From positions 1,550,001 to 1,614,000 of the forward strand of contig NZ_CP143258.1 of the NCBI RefSeq assembly GCF_036320655.1: DNA of 64,000 nucleotides. Direction: 5' to 3'. This DNA comes from Porphyromonas pogonae. Lineage in GTDB: Bacteria > Bacteroidota > Bacteroidia > Bacteroidales > Porphyromonadaceae. The notes under the pieces were generated by a model, which was not told the DNA's origin, ran no database searches, and saw only the letters and a list, made by a program, of their open reading frames with translations. The position numbers and the translations under genes are program-made. Shown here one piece after another: positions 7,959-17,193 of this stretch. Numbering within the stretch: the stretch's first letter is position 1; every line of letters begins with the position of its first letter.

Positions 7959-9335
7959 ATGAAATACACAAATTTAGTTGGTGCATTGTTGATTATATTT
8001 ATTACCTCAAGATGCACATCAGATGTAGATCGTTATAACACACATCCGGGATCAAATTCGTCCCCTAAAACTCAAAAAGTTATTACGCTGAAGATCCATA
8101 AACCGGGCATTACACTGCGGGGTATGCAAGCAGATCCGATGGCATTGGTGAAAGAGTACACTCTTTATTTCTACGACCAATCCGGAGATTTTTGCTATCA
8201 AAAGTCGTTCAAAGCTACTTCCGGTAAAAATATCTATGATATAGATTTGGATTTGAAAAATGGGAAATATAAGCTTCTTGTCGTAGGGAATTCTTCCGAG
8301 CATGTAAAGGCTCATGCCTTGAGCCATATTGACAGTCTCTCTATAGATTATCCCTGCTCAATATATAAAACAATCAGCTTTGAGGATAACAATACAAAAA
8401 AGAGTAAAGTAGCAAGTATGCTCAATAAAGATGGTTTGATTGACATAACAATTGATAGTGAGAAGAGTAATATTCCTATTGAGGTTTCATTAGAGCCCAA
8501 TATCTGCCGCGTAATCGTCACGGGTAAACCTTTGGTTGAAAATGGTACCATTGACACACAAACTTTTTGGTTCGCCATAAACAGTATGGCTAAAGGCTCA
8601 AGACTGATAAAAGGCAAACAGATGATATCCAAAGAGGGATCACAAGTGATCTATCCGGAGACTTCGCTTTATACAGGATCGCTTTTGGCAGATAAGAGTG
8701 CCTTGATGGAAAAAATCTCTTGTTACAGTGACGATAATGACAAAGTCTTATGGTTGGTTGTCAAAGAGGCTCAAGATCCTCTTATATATAATGAAATAGG
8801 AGTATATGTAAAAGAAACAACTATAGATAAATCTGCATACCTAAAAGGATTGTGCCCTCATGTAATAATAAGAGTAAAATATCTGCCTAATAGTTTAAAT
8901 TTTGTTAGTCATGAAAAGAGCTGGGTATGTTTCAATGATAAATATTATACACTGGCGGAGTTTAGATCCGTGATATCCAATAAATCAAATCAAAGTATTG
9001 CATTACAAAGAGCAATAGAAAAGCTATCAGAAAGCAATAAACTCTTTACCAAGAGCTTTGACGTGGGAGGAATACAATATTATCACCAAGGGATCAACTA
9101 TTACATTGTATATATCGAACATTACAGAAATGACGATACCGGAAATGTGATCCTGGGAACAGTACGAAATCATGAATATCAGATACAAATAGAACGGATC
9201 ACAAAAAGGGGATTAGCTGAATTTCCTAATTTTAATATGAAAGAGATGGCTTTGGAGCCGATACAATCAAAAGGAGTGAAAACTGGAATTTCCCTATCTG
9301 AGAGTAAAATAATAAAACAAAAAGTATCGTTGTAA
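7959..9335 (+). CDS. Fimbrillin-family (FimA/Mfa1-like) surface protein
   Basis: This is a secreted 458-aa protein resembling the fimbrial subunits of Bacteroidales. The N-terminus has a hydrophobic signal with Cys19. A mid-N-terminal stretch (LYFYDQSG, then KLLVVGNSS) looks like the first fimbrillin domain. Near the C-terminus GTVRNHEYQIQI matches the VRNHxY strand typical of FimA/Mfa1 subunits. Fimbrillins are exported as lipoproteins, cut by an Arg-gingipain-like protease and polymerised by strand exchange. The lipobox reads TSRC, with Arg before the Cys, which is atypical. No other fimbrial gene is adjacent, so it is an orphan; it could be a shaft or a tip subunit. Confidence 0.7.
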   Translation: MKYTNLVGALLIIFITSRCTSDVDRYNTHPGSNSSPKTQKVITLKIHKPGITLRGMQADPMALVKEYTLYFYDQSGDFCYQKSFKATSGKNIYDIDLDLKNGKYKLLVVGNSSEHVKAHALSHIDSLSIDYPCSIYKTISFEDNNTKKSKVASMLNKDGLIDITIDSEKSNIPIEVSLEPNICRVIVTGKPLVENGTIDTQTFWFAINSMAKGSRLIKGKQMISKEGSQVIYPETSLYTGSLLADKSALMEKISCYSDDNDKVLWLVVKEAQDPLIYNEIGVYVKETTIDKSAYLKGLCPHVIIRVKYLPNSLNFVSHEKSWVCFNDKYYTLAEFRSVISNKSNQSIALQRAIEKLSESNKLFTKSFDVGGIQYYHQGINYYIVYIEHYRNDDTGNVILGTVRNHEYQIQIERITKRGLAEFPNFNMKEMALEPIQSKGVKTGISLSESKIIKQKVSL

Positions 9336-9469
9336 ATTTTACACAGTTTACTCTTAAACGTCTTTATCTATGCGCTGATTATCAATAATATAATATCATA
9401 AATCCTCTTGTGAATCTACATGTTGTTGTATCTTTAGGTGCACAAACTTGCAGATTTTCATGATAAATA

Positions 9470-9550
9470 GTCGCCCCTTAAAAAAGCTTATTTCAGCGAA
9501 ACACTAACCATCAGAATCGTTTTGCTGAAATATGATTTTTAAAGGGAGAC
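9470..9550. terminator. Long bidirectional hairpin between convergent genes
   Basis: The left arm from about 9474 to 9502 pairs with 9519-9546. The core is TTTCAGCGAAAC against GTTTTGCTGAAA, the T/A tracts flank it, and outer CCCC/GGG and GTC/GAC also pair. T runs follow the core on both strands, as expected for a terminator shared by the fimbrillin gene (plus) and mutS2 (minus). The stem, more than 25 bp, is longer than a terminator needs. Confidence 0.75.
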
Positions 9551-9613
9551 TAAGTAGTAAAGTAGCTATATTTTCACTATCATTTGATTGAGAGTGGGAG
9601 AAGAGATCAATAC

Positions 9614-12172
9614 TTATAGATCTACGATAGTGATGCCTGCTCCGCCAAACTGCACGTGCTCATCCTGGAAATGCTTTACGACAGCTAGGCTTGCTAGATA
9701 TTCCCGAATTGATATTTTGAGAGCTCCGGTACCTGTTCCATGTAAAATTCTGACTCTATTGATCCCTAATTGTACAGCTTCATCAATAAAATAAGAAATA
9801 GCTTGTACTCCTTCACTTGCCCTCATTCCTCTCACATCTATATCTTGTTTGAAATTAAGCCTTTTCTCATGAATTTGATCAATGATAGCATTATGGTTTG
9901 GATGAGTAGTACGGATATCTGATTTGATACTTTTGATCTCTTGTCCTGAAGCATGTACCAGCCTGTCTGTCTCAATAGTAGTTTTGATCATGCCCAAAGC
10001 TATAACGGCAGATCCATTTGCTTTGATTTCCAAGATGGACCCAATGGCTTTTTGACTTTTTATCTTTACATGATCACCAACCTTGAATTCTTGTTTATCC
10101 GTTTTTTGTTCAGATGAACCTGTTCGAGTAGTCGAAGTTTTAGCCGGGTTGTTTCGATTATTTTCTTGCTTCTCCTTTTTTCTTTCTTGCCTTCTTTTTA
10201 TTTTTTCAAGTTCTCGTTTGAGTTTATCTTTTTCCTCAGAAACGGAATCTTTTACATCTTCCAATGTCTTCTTGTAATTATCTAAAGAAGCACGGATTTT
10301 TTTTGTTTTTTCTTTCTCAGCTTCCGCTTCCTTGATTTCTCGTATGGTACGCTCTACCATCTTGCCTGAATCTGAGATGATTTGTAGTGCTTCCTTTTTG
10401 GCTTCTACAATGATTTTCTTCCGCTCTTTTTCTATCTTCTCAAGATTGTCTTTGTATAACTCTACCTCTTCGACCAGTCTCTTTTCTTCTTTTCTTATGC
10501 TGAGTCTTTTAGTTTCCCAATATCTTTTGTCACGCACAATATCTTGCAGATATTTGTCCATATCGATATAGTCAGTACCTACAATGGAAGTCGCTTCGTC
10601 AATAACGTCTTCGGGAATACCTGTCTTACGAGCTATTTCTATGGCAAAAGAGCTGCCCGGACGTCCTATAGCCAACTTGAACAGAGGTTTCATCTCATGC
10701 CTGTCATACAACATAGCTCCATTGATAAGGCCTAAGGTGTCTTCAGCATAATTTTTAATATTTTGGTAGTGTGTAGTGATGACTCCGAAAGATTTGTTGT
10801 CATTGAATTTTCTCAATAATGCTTGTGCTATGGCGCCGCCTATCTGAGGTTCAGTGCCGCCTCCGAACTCATCTATAAGGAGTAATGAATGTGAATTGCA
10901 ATTACGGGTAAAATACTTCATGTTTCGAAGATGAGAACTGTAGGTGCTTAGATCGTCCTCAATACTTTGCTCATCCCCTATATCAATAAAAAGATGCCCG
11001 AAAATACCTGCATGGGAGTAATTGCTTACAGGAATGGGCATACCGCACTGTAGCATATATTGCAAAATTCCCACTGTTTTGAGACATACAGATTTCCCAC
11101 CGGCATTGGGCCCTGATATGATCAGAATACGGCTGTCGGGATAAAGTAACTCTATGTCTAAAGGAACAATATCTCTCTGATGCAGTTTCAGTGTACGTAG
11201 TAGAAGTGGATGTTTGGCTTGATACCATTGGATTGTTGGTTTTTTGTGCAATATCGGTTTGATCGCTCCGTGTTCTATGGCAAAACAAGCTTTAGCCATA
11301 ATGAAATCAAATTTCCCAATGATAAGAAACAGAAAGATGAGTTCCTGAATATGAGGTCTTATTTTATTGGCCACCTCAATAAGGATGCGGATGATTTCTT
11401 TACGTTCTTCCGTTTCCAGTTCAGTAATTCTGTTATTGGCTTCTACTATTTCGGCAGGTTCTATGTAAACAGTCTTCCCTGTGGTAGACTCGTCGTGAAT
11501 GATCCCCTTGATTTTTCTTTTATGAGCAGGAGCTATAGGAATTACTAATCTACCGTCGCGAATGCTTGGATTGACATCTCCTTCTACCCAACCCTCCTTT
11601 TTGGCTTCGCGGATAATCCTGTGAATGGATCCCGAAAGGCTTTTTTCCAGTTGGTTGAGCTCTTTTCTTATTCTATAAAGCTCTTTGGAAGCATTGTCTT
11701 TGATTTTGCCTGTAATATCAAAAAGAGATCTGATATTAGACTCAATTTTGGGATAGGCAGGACATTCATCAGCGATCAATTTCAGATGAGGGTATAGGTG
11801 TTGTGCATCTTCACCCGGGGCATTATTGCTATGAAAGAATACATCCAATGCATTGGCTACAGCGAGAGTATCCGCTATATCCAATAATTCTTTTTCTTCA
11901 AGATAAGCTCCTTGAGGACGAAGGCTATTGAGCGATTCTCTTTTATCAGCGATCAAGAGAGAAGGGAATTCTGAGGCATGTTGTTTGATATCCATCATCT
12001 CTACAACTTCTGAGAGAAGACGGTCCACTTCTGCAAACTCGGTAGTAGCACCCATCTGATCGGCATATTCTTTGCCGATGCTGCTTGACGCATAAGATTT
12101 CAATATATGTCTTACTTCATCAAACCCTACTTTATTTTCAAAGTTAGAGGGATATGTTTCTAAGCGAAGCAT
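9614..12172 (-). CDS. mutS2: MutS2 family ATPase with Smr nuclease domain
   Basis: MutS2 binds branched DNA or collided ribosomes and is linked to suppression of recombination or to ribosome rescue; it does not act in mismatch repair. The 852-aa protein has the MutS-type lever and clamp region, a Walker A GPNAGGKS at 354-361 and a highly charged coiled coil at roughly 540-690. The C-terminal Smr domain (about 777-852) carries DVRGMR and HGTGTGAL. All parts are present. Its ATG overlaps the stop of rseP by one base (TAATG), so translation is probably coupled. Confidence 0.95.
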   Translation of the reverse strand: MLRLETYPSNFENKVGFDEVRHILKSYASSSIGKEYADQMGATTEFAEVDRLLSEVVEMMDIKQHASEFPSLLIADKRESLNSLRPQGAYLEEKELLDIADTLAVANALDVFFHSNNAPGEDAQHLYPHLKLIADECPAYPKIESNIRSLFDITGKIKDNASKELYRIRKELNQLEKSLSGSIHRIIREAKKEGWVEGDVNPSIRDGRLVIPIAPAHKRKIKGIIHDESTTGKTVYIEPAEIVEANNRITELETEERKEIIRILIEVANKIRPHIQELIFLFLIIGKFDFIMAKACFAIEHGAIKPILHKKPTIQWYQAKHPLLLRTLKLHQRDIVPLDIELLYPDSRILIISGPNAGGKSVCLKTVGILQYMLQCGMPIPVSNYSHAGIFGHLFIDIGDEQSIEDDLSTYSSHLRNMKYFTRNCNSHSLLLIDEFGGGTEPQIGGAIAQALLRKFNDNKSFGVITTHYQNIKNYAEDTLGLINGAMLYDRHEMKPLFKLAIGRPGSSFAIEIARKTGIPEDVIDEATSIVGTDYIDMDKYLQDIVRDKRYWETKRLSIRKEEKRLVEEVELYKDNLEKIEKERKKIIVEAKKEALQIISDSGKMVERTIREIKEAEAEKEKTKKIRASLDNYKKTLEDVKDSVSEEKDKLKRELEKIKRRQERKKEKQENNRNNPAKTSTTRTGSSEQKTDKQEFKVGDHVKIKSQKAIGSILEIKANGSAVIALGMIKTTIETDRLVHASGQEIKSIKSDIRTTHPNHNAIIDQIHEKRLNFKQDIDVRGMRASEGVQAISYFIDEAVQLGINRVRILHGTGTGALKISIREYLASLAVVKHFQDEHVQFGGAGITIVDL

Positions 12173-13494
12173 TATTTGATTAAATATCTGAATAGATCAT
12201 TGCCATTGGCATACAATACTAAGGCAAATAATAGGAGCATGCCTATCACTTGAGCCGTTACTAATATTTTCTGGCTTACCTTACGTCCTGAAATCATTTC
12301 AATGAACAAGAACATGATATGTCCACCATCCAATCCCGGAATAGGAAGGAGATTCATAACGGCCAGGATAATTGAGAGGAATGCGGTTATGCTCCAGAAG
12401 TCATGCCAATTGAATGGGTAAGGGAACAATTTGCCTATCGTACCAAAGCCTCCCATTTGTTTCGCTCCTTCTTTGGTAAAAACATATTTCATATCTCCCA
12501 CGTAGCTTTTCATTGTTCCCATGCCCTGGTCTATACCGGCTGGTATGGCATTGAATATGTTGTAAGATATATGATTGGTTTTATATACATCTGTTACTCT
12601 TTTCATGACTATGCCTATGTGCCCTGCTGTGTCTATTTTTACGGGAGTCGTAAAAAGTTCTCCATTGCGAGCAAAGGTAAATACGGACTCATTTCCTCGG
12701 AGTGAATTCATTTTGGTTAATGCATCTCTTACATCAGGCACAGAAGTACTATCAATAGCTACAAGACTATCACCCGGGAGCAGTTGCGCTTGGGATGCTC
12801 CTCCTGTTTTCATCACACTATCTATTACCAGAGGAAACTGTATGCTCATAAGCCCATTATTGGTGCGAAGCAAGCGTTCCATCATGTCTGATGGTATATC
12901 AATAGTAACTTTCTGACCATTTCTGAGAACCTCTACATCCTGTGCTTGGATGATTTTGCGCATAAATCCTCTGTCCAGCGCATCTTCTTTTTGGCCGTCT
13001 ACGGCAATGATAATATCATTGTCTTGAAAGCCGATATCTTTGGCTACATCAGAAAAAGCCATCCCTGAATGTATGTTTTCGGAGGGTAGCTGTATTTTAC
13101 CCCATGCCAAGCTAATACCTGTATAAATAAATATGGCAAGAATAGCATTGAAAAGGACTCCGGCAAACATGATAAGGAGTCTTTGCCACGCAGGCTTACT
13201 CCTAAATTCATAAGGTTGTGGTTCGCTTGCCATCTGATCAGTGTCCAAAGACTCATCAATCATTCCCGATATCTTACAATATCCACCTAAAGGAAGCCAA
13301 CCTATACCATATTCTGTATCGCTGCCTCTGGGCTTATATTTAAAAAGACTAAACCAAGGGTCAAAGAAAAGATAAAATTTCTCAACTCTTACTTTGAATT
13401 TACGAGCAAAAAGAAAATGCCCTAATTCGTGTATGAAGACTAAAATGCTTAGTGAAGCAAGTAGCTGTATTGTTAAACTGAAGAACGGACTCAT
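12172..13494 (-). CDS. rseP: RseP-type site-2 (intramembrane) metalloprotease
   Basis: This is a membrane zinc protease that cuts transmembrane segments, such as anti-sigma factors or signal peptides. Of its 440 residues, HELGH sits in the first membrane segment (22-26) and the second catalytic motif LDGGH is at 388-392 near the C-terminus. Two PDZ-like regions lie between them, which is the E. coli RseP arrangement. It follows dxr by 16 bases, a common pairing in bacteria, and overlaps mutS2 by one base. Confidence 0.95.
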   Translation of the reverse strand: MSPFFSLTIQLLASLSILVFIHELGHFLFARKFKVRVEKFYLFFDPWFSLFKYKPRGSDTEYGIGWLPLGGYCKISGMIDESLDTDQMASEPQPYEFRSKPAWQRLLIMFAGVLFNAILAIFIYTGISLAWGKIQLPSENIHSGMAFSDVAKDIGFQDNDIIIAVDGQKEDALDRGFMRKIIQAQDVEVLRNGQKVTIDIPSDMMERLLRTNNGLMSIQFPLVIDSVMKTGGASQAQLLPGDSLVAIDSTSVPDVRDALTKMNSLRGNESVFTFARNGELFTTPVKIDTAGHIGIVMKRVTDVYKTNHISYNIFNAIPAGIDQGMGTMKSYVGDMKYVFTKEGAKQMGGFGTIGKLFPYPFNWHDFWSITAFLSIILAVMNLLPIPGLDGGHIMFLFIEMISGRKVSQKILVTAQVIGMLLLFALVLYANGNDLFRYLIK

Positions 13495-13510
13495 TAATTA
13501 AATATATGAT

Positions 13511-14662
13511 TTAAATTTTATCTATCATTTCTATTGCGCTTTGGCGTATTACACGATCAGTTTCAATATAATCTTCTAATGACGGATGAGTTATAAATGT
13601 GTTTATTTGAAGACAACGGTCAATGAGGTCACTCATCTTCCTAAAGGAAAGCTTTTCTTCTAAAAAAGCTTTTACCGCTACTTCATTAGCTGCGTTTAGT
13701 GCACAAGGCTGATTGCCACCCTTGTCAATACATTCAAATGCAAATCTAAGATTAGGGAACCTTTCGGTATCGGGCTTTTCGAATGTAAATTGATATTGCG
13801 TAAAATCGAGCCTTGGATATTGATTGGGAATTCTATGAGTAAGCCCCAAGGCATAGCTTATGGGGAGTCTCATGTCGGGGATGCCCAATTGCGCCTTAAT
13901 AGAACCATCATGAAACTGTACCATAGAGTGAATAATGCTCTGCGGATGTATCAGAACATCTATCTGATGAGGTTGCATATCAAAAAGCCATTTGGCCTCG
14001 ATCATCTCAAAGCCTTTATTCATCAATGATGCTGAATCAATAGTTACTTTGGCTCCCATATCCCAATTAGGGTGTTTTAGAGCCTGTGCCACCGTTACTG
14101 TTTCAAGAGCCTGCCTATCAAAAGCTCTAAATGGTCCTCCGGAAGCTGTGAGTATAATCTTTTCGGGGTTTTGCACCTCGCCCATCAAGCATTGGAAAAT
14201 AGCAGAGTGTTCAGAGTCCACCGGTATAATAGCAGATTTGAACTCAATTGCCTTTTGAATAATCAGCTCACCTGCTACGACTAGGCTTTCTTTATTTGCC
14301 AAACCTATTACTTTGCCGGCTTCGATTGCTTTCAGTGTCGGTATAAGACCGGAATATCCCACCATTGCCGTAATAACAATGTGCACATCGGCCATAGTGG
14401 CAGCGTCTGCTATAGCTTGGTTGCCCGCCCATACTTTGATCGGCTTTGACTGAAGGGCGTCTTTGACAATAGAATAATGCTTTTCGTTTGCGATAACAAC
14501 TATTTCAGGCTCGAATTCTATGGCTTGCTCTATGAGGAGTTTATAGTTATTATTAGCTGTAATAGCATAGACCCTGAGCTGATCCCGATTGTCCTTAATA
14601 ATGTCTAACGTTTGAGTTCCTATAGAGCCGGTCGACCCTAAAATAGCAATATTCTTTTTCAT
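13511..14662 (-). CDS. dxr: 1-deoxy-D-xylulose-5-phosphate reductoisomerase
   Basis: The enzyme catalyses the second step of the MEP pathway, converting DXP to MEP with NADPH. At 383 aa it is normal length. GSTGSIG at 9-15 is the NADPH-binding loop, and the metal/substrate motif VDSEHSA and the SGG loop (TASGGPF) are present. It overlaps rimM by four bases (ATGA). Dxs, the first enzyme of the same pathway, is encoded elsewhere in this window at 57451. Confidence 0.97.
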   Translation of the reverse strand: MKKNIAILGSTGSIGTQTLDIIKDNRDQLRVYAITANNNYKLLIEQAIEFEPEIVVIANEKHYSIVKDALQSKPIKVWAGNQAIADAATMADVHIVITAMVGYSGLIPTLKAIEAGKVIGLANKESLVVAGELIIQKAIEFKSAIIPVDSEHSAIFQCLMGEVQNPEKIILTASGGPFRAFDRQALETVTVAQALKHPNWDMGAKVTIDSASLMNKGFEMIEAKWLFDMQPHQIDVLIHPQSIIHSMVQFHDGSIKAQLGIPDMRLPISYALGLTHRIPNQYPRLDFTQYQFTFEKPDTERFPNLRFAFECIDKGGNQPCALNAANEVAVKAFLEEKLSFRKMSDLIDRCLQINTFITHPSLEDYIETDRVIRQSAIEMIDKI

Positions 14663-15195
14663 AAGTCTAATAATCCGGAAGGGATAGTTAAGTTCATTTT
14701 TCGAGACTTCAAATCTATATCTTTGATGAGTTCTTCAGCAAAGGGCACCATGACTTCTTCTCCCGAAGGTGTGGCTATCAGTGCTAGAGTGTTGAGAGTA
14801 GAGTCATCAATATCTATAATCTTACCTATTCTTTTGTCTTCATCAAAGAGATCAAACCCTACGAAAAATTGAAGATCTTTTACTACACCTTCCTCTTCAC
14901 TATCAAGATATGTTTTGCTCAGATATACCGATAGGCCCACAAGCTCCATGGCTTGCTCTTTGGTATCAATATCTTTGAACTTGAGCAACGCTAATTCCTC
15001 GCCTTTGTCACGGTATCCCAAAAGTCTGAAAGGAACTAATAAATTGTTGAATTCAACCATTAGAAATACTGAAGAGTTTTCTTTATCCTCCAAAAGAGGG
15101 GATAAATCTACAGATAGCTTTGCATTAATTTCGCCTGAAATTCCATGTGGCTTGGAGAGTTTCCCAATTAAATCAAATTGATTCTTATCGATCAT
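14659..15195 (-). CDS. rimM: Ribosome maturation factor RimM
   Basis: RimM (178 aa) binds ribosomal protein S19 and helps mature the head of the 30S subunit. It has an N-terminal RimM barrel (IGKLSKPHGISGE) and a C-terminal PRC-barrel part (FVGFDLF, PSGEEVMVPF). Unlike many bacteria, it is not next to trmD or rpsP here. Instead it sits between murA (2 bases upstream) and dxr (4-base overlap). Confidence 0.93.
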   Translation of the reverse strand: MIDKNQFDLIGKLSKPHGISGEINAKLSVDLSPLLEDKENSSVFLMVEFNNLLVPFRLLGYRDKGEELALLKFKDIDTKEQAMELVGLSVYLSKTYLDSEEEGVVKDLQFFVGFDLFDEDKRIGKIIDIDDSTLNTLALIATPSGEEVMVPFAEELIKDIDLKSRKMNLTIPSGLLDL

Positions 15196-15197
15196 GT

Positions 15198-16505
15198 TTA
15201 AGAAAGTCTTGAAATTCTTGCACCCAATGCATTGAGTCGTTCATGAATATTTTCATATCCTCTATCGATTTGTTCAATGTTGTGTATAATGCTTGTCCCT
15301 TTGGCACTCATTGCTGCAATAAGCAATGCGATACCTGCCCGTATATCCGGTGAGATCATCTCAGCTGCTCTTAGGTTATATCTTTTGTCCAATCCGATAA
15401 CTGTGGCACGATGTGGATCACATAGAATAATCTGTGCACCCATATCGATGAGCTTGTCGACAAAGAACAGCCTGCTCTCAAACATTTTTTGATGTATCAG
15501 GACACTTCCTTTGGCTTTAGTGGCAACAACTAAAAAAACACTCAGAAGGTCTGGTGTGAGTCCCGGCCATGGAGCATCTGCTATAGTCATTATGGATCCA
15601 TCTATAAATGTTTCGATCTCATATCCATCATGTTTAGGGATAAATAGATCATCATTTCTTTGCTCTATAGTAATTCCTAAACGCTGGAAGGATGCGGGTA
15701 TGATACCCAGATTAGGTATACTTACATTTTTTATTGTAATTTCAGACTTTGTCATTGCAGCCATACCGATGAAGCTTCCCACTTCAATCATATCAGGCAG
15801 AAGACGATGTTCAGCACCGTGAAGTTCCTTCACTCCTTGAATTTTCAGCAGATTAGAACCCACTCCATCAATCTTCGCTCCCATTTCAATAAGGAGTTTG
15901 CATAATTGTTGTAAGTAAGGTTCGCAGGCTGCGTTATAAATTGTGGTTTCTCCTTCGGCAAGCACAGCAGCCATAAGCACATTGGCTGTACCGGTAACTG
16001 ATGCTTCATCTAATAAAATATAAGCTCCTTTGAGTTTGTCGCTTTTTATTTCATAGGATTTTATGGAAGGGTTATATTGACATTCTGCTCCTAATGCCTG
16101 TACGCCGATAAGATGTGTATCTACTCTTCTGCGTCCTATCTTATCACCGCCGGGTTTAGGAAAAATAGCGAATCCAAATCTTGAAATCAGCGGACCTAAA
16201 GTAAGAACAGAACCTCTCAGAGCCATACTTTTTTGCCGGTATTGATCTGATTTTAGATAATCTATATCAATATTATCAGCTTGGAATGTAAATACCCCTT
16301 TAGACTCTTTGGTTACTTTCACCCCCATATTTCTCAACAACTCAATCAGATTGTTTACATCCAAGATGTCGGGAACATTGTTTATGGTTACTTTCTCGGA
16401 AGTAAGTAATGTCGCTGCTACAATTTGGAGAGCTTCGTTTTTGGCTCCCTGAGGTTCGATAGTTCCTTTTAAGCTATAACCTCCTTCAATTACATATGAT
16501 GACAT
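15198..16505 (-). CDS. murA: UDP-N-acetylglucosamine 1-carboxyvinyltransferase
   Basis: MurA transfers enolpyruvate from PEP to UDP-GlcNAc, the first committed step of peptidoglycan synthesis. At 435 aa it is full length; the N-terminal KNEAL motif is present. The loop that carries the catalytic Cys115 in E. coli reads PGGDKIG here, so the Cys is replaced by Asp121. Asp at this place keeps the enzyme active but removes the target of fosfomycin, as known for mycobacterial and chlamydial MurA. rimM follows after 2 bases. Confidence 0.97.
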   Translation of the reverse strand: MSSYVIEGGYSLKGTIEPQGAKNEALQIVAATLLTSEKVTINNVPDILDVNNLIELLRNMGVKVTKESKGVFTFQADNIDIDYLKSDQYRQKSMALRGSVLTLGPLISRFGFAIFPKPGGDKIGRRRVDTHLIGVQALGAECQYNPSIKSYEIKSDKLKGAYILLDEASVTGTANVLMAAVLAEGETTIYNAACEPYLQQLCKLLIEMGAKIDGVGSNLLKIQGVKELHGAEHRLLPDMIEVGSFIGMAAMTKSEITIKNVSIPNLGIIPASFQRLGITIEQRNDDLFIPKHDGYEIETFIDGSIMTIADAPWPGLTPDLLSVFLVVATKAKGSVLIHQKMFESRLFFVDKLIDMGAQIILCDPHRATVIGLDKRYNLRAAEMISPDIRAGIALLIAAMSAKGTSIIHNIEQIDRGYENIHERLNALGARISRLS

Positions 16506-16562
16506 ATTATGTGTGTGTTTATTGAGGGTTTTATATGTATAGTCTAATTAAGGATACATAAG

Positions 16563-17156
16563 CTATTTTCTTTTGTATTTTTTGATACGCTTATTATCCC
16601 TTTTTTCAGGGGTATTGGGAATCGTCAATTTACAATTGTCAATATTCAGGTGAATTTTACCTTTAGACATATCATATAGATCACTGAAAATTTTTGAATC
16701 ATCAATATTATCTTTGTTCCATGCCATGTATGACCGTTTCATTTGCTTTGCAATAAGCTCAGATAGGGCGTTACGTTCCTCACCTTCTTCCATATTACAT
16801 GCTTTCTCTATTAGTTCATCAATAAGATTACCGTAATATCTGTAAGTTATCTTATGGTTAGGATATTCTATCTTGGATGGTTTTCTGATAAGTTTCTCTT
16901 TTGTGATAGTATTTTCGGGGAAGTCGACATCTAAATTAAAATCCGACATAATAGCCAAATGATCCCAATATATTTTATCAGATTGGTTATTGTCCTTGAG
17001 TTCGGGCGTCATTCCTTTCATTGTCTTGATAATCGTCCGTGCACAAATGTTTCTTTCATCCCTGTCCTCGATAGCCAGACAATGATCTACCATATTTTGG
17101 ACATTACGTCCATATTCAGGTAATGCCAATGGTTTCATTTTACTATTATATTTCAT
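16563..17156 (-). CDS. DUF4290 family protein, function unknown
   Basis: This 197-aa protein is typical of Bacteroidota. It has no signal peptide or membrane segment and a very basic tail (about the last 15 residues, RDNKRIKKYKRK). It contains the conserved N-terminal block PEYGRNVQNMVDHC. It is mainly helical and probably cytoplasmic. The place between pgi (37 bases) and murA (57 bases) is conserved in related genomes as far as I recall. No function can be inferred from the residues. Confidence 0.8.
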   Translation of the reverse strand: MKYNSKMKPLALPEYGRNVQNMVDHCLAIEDRDERNICARTIIKTMKGMTPELKDNNQSDKIYWDHLAIMSDFNLDVDFPENTITKEKLIRKPSKIEYPNHKITYRYYGNLIDELIEKACNMEEGEERNALSELIAKQMKRSYMAWNKDNIDDSKIFSDLYDMSKGKIHLNIDNCKLTIPNTPEKRDNKRIKKYKRK

Positions 17157-17193
17157 TACTCACAATTAATATTGATGATTCAAAATTTATTGA

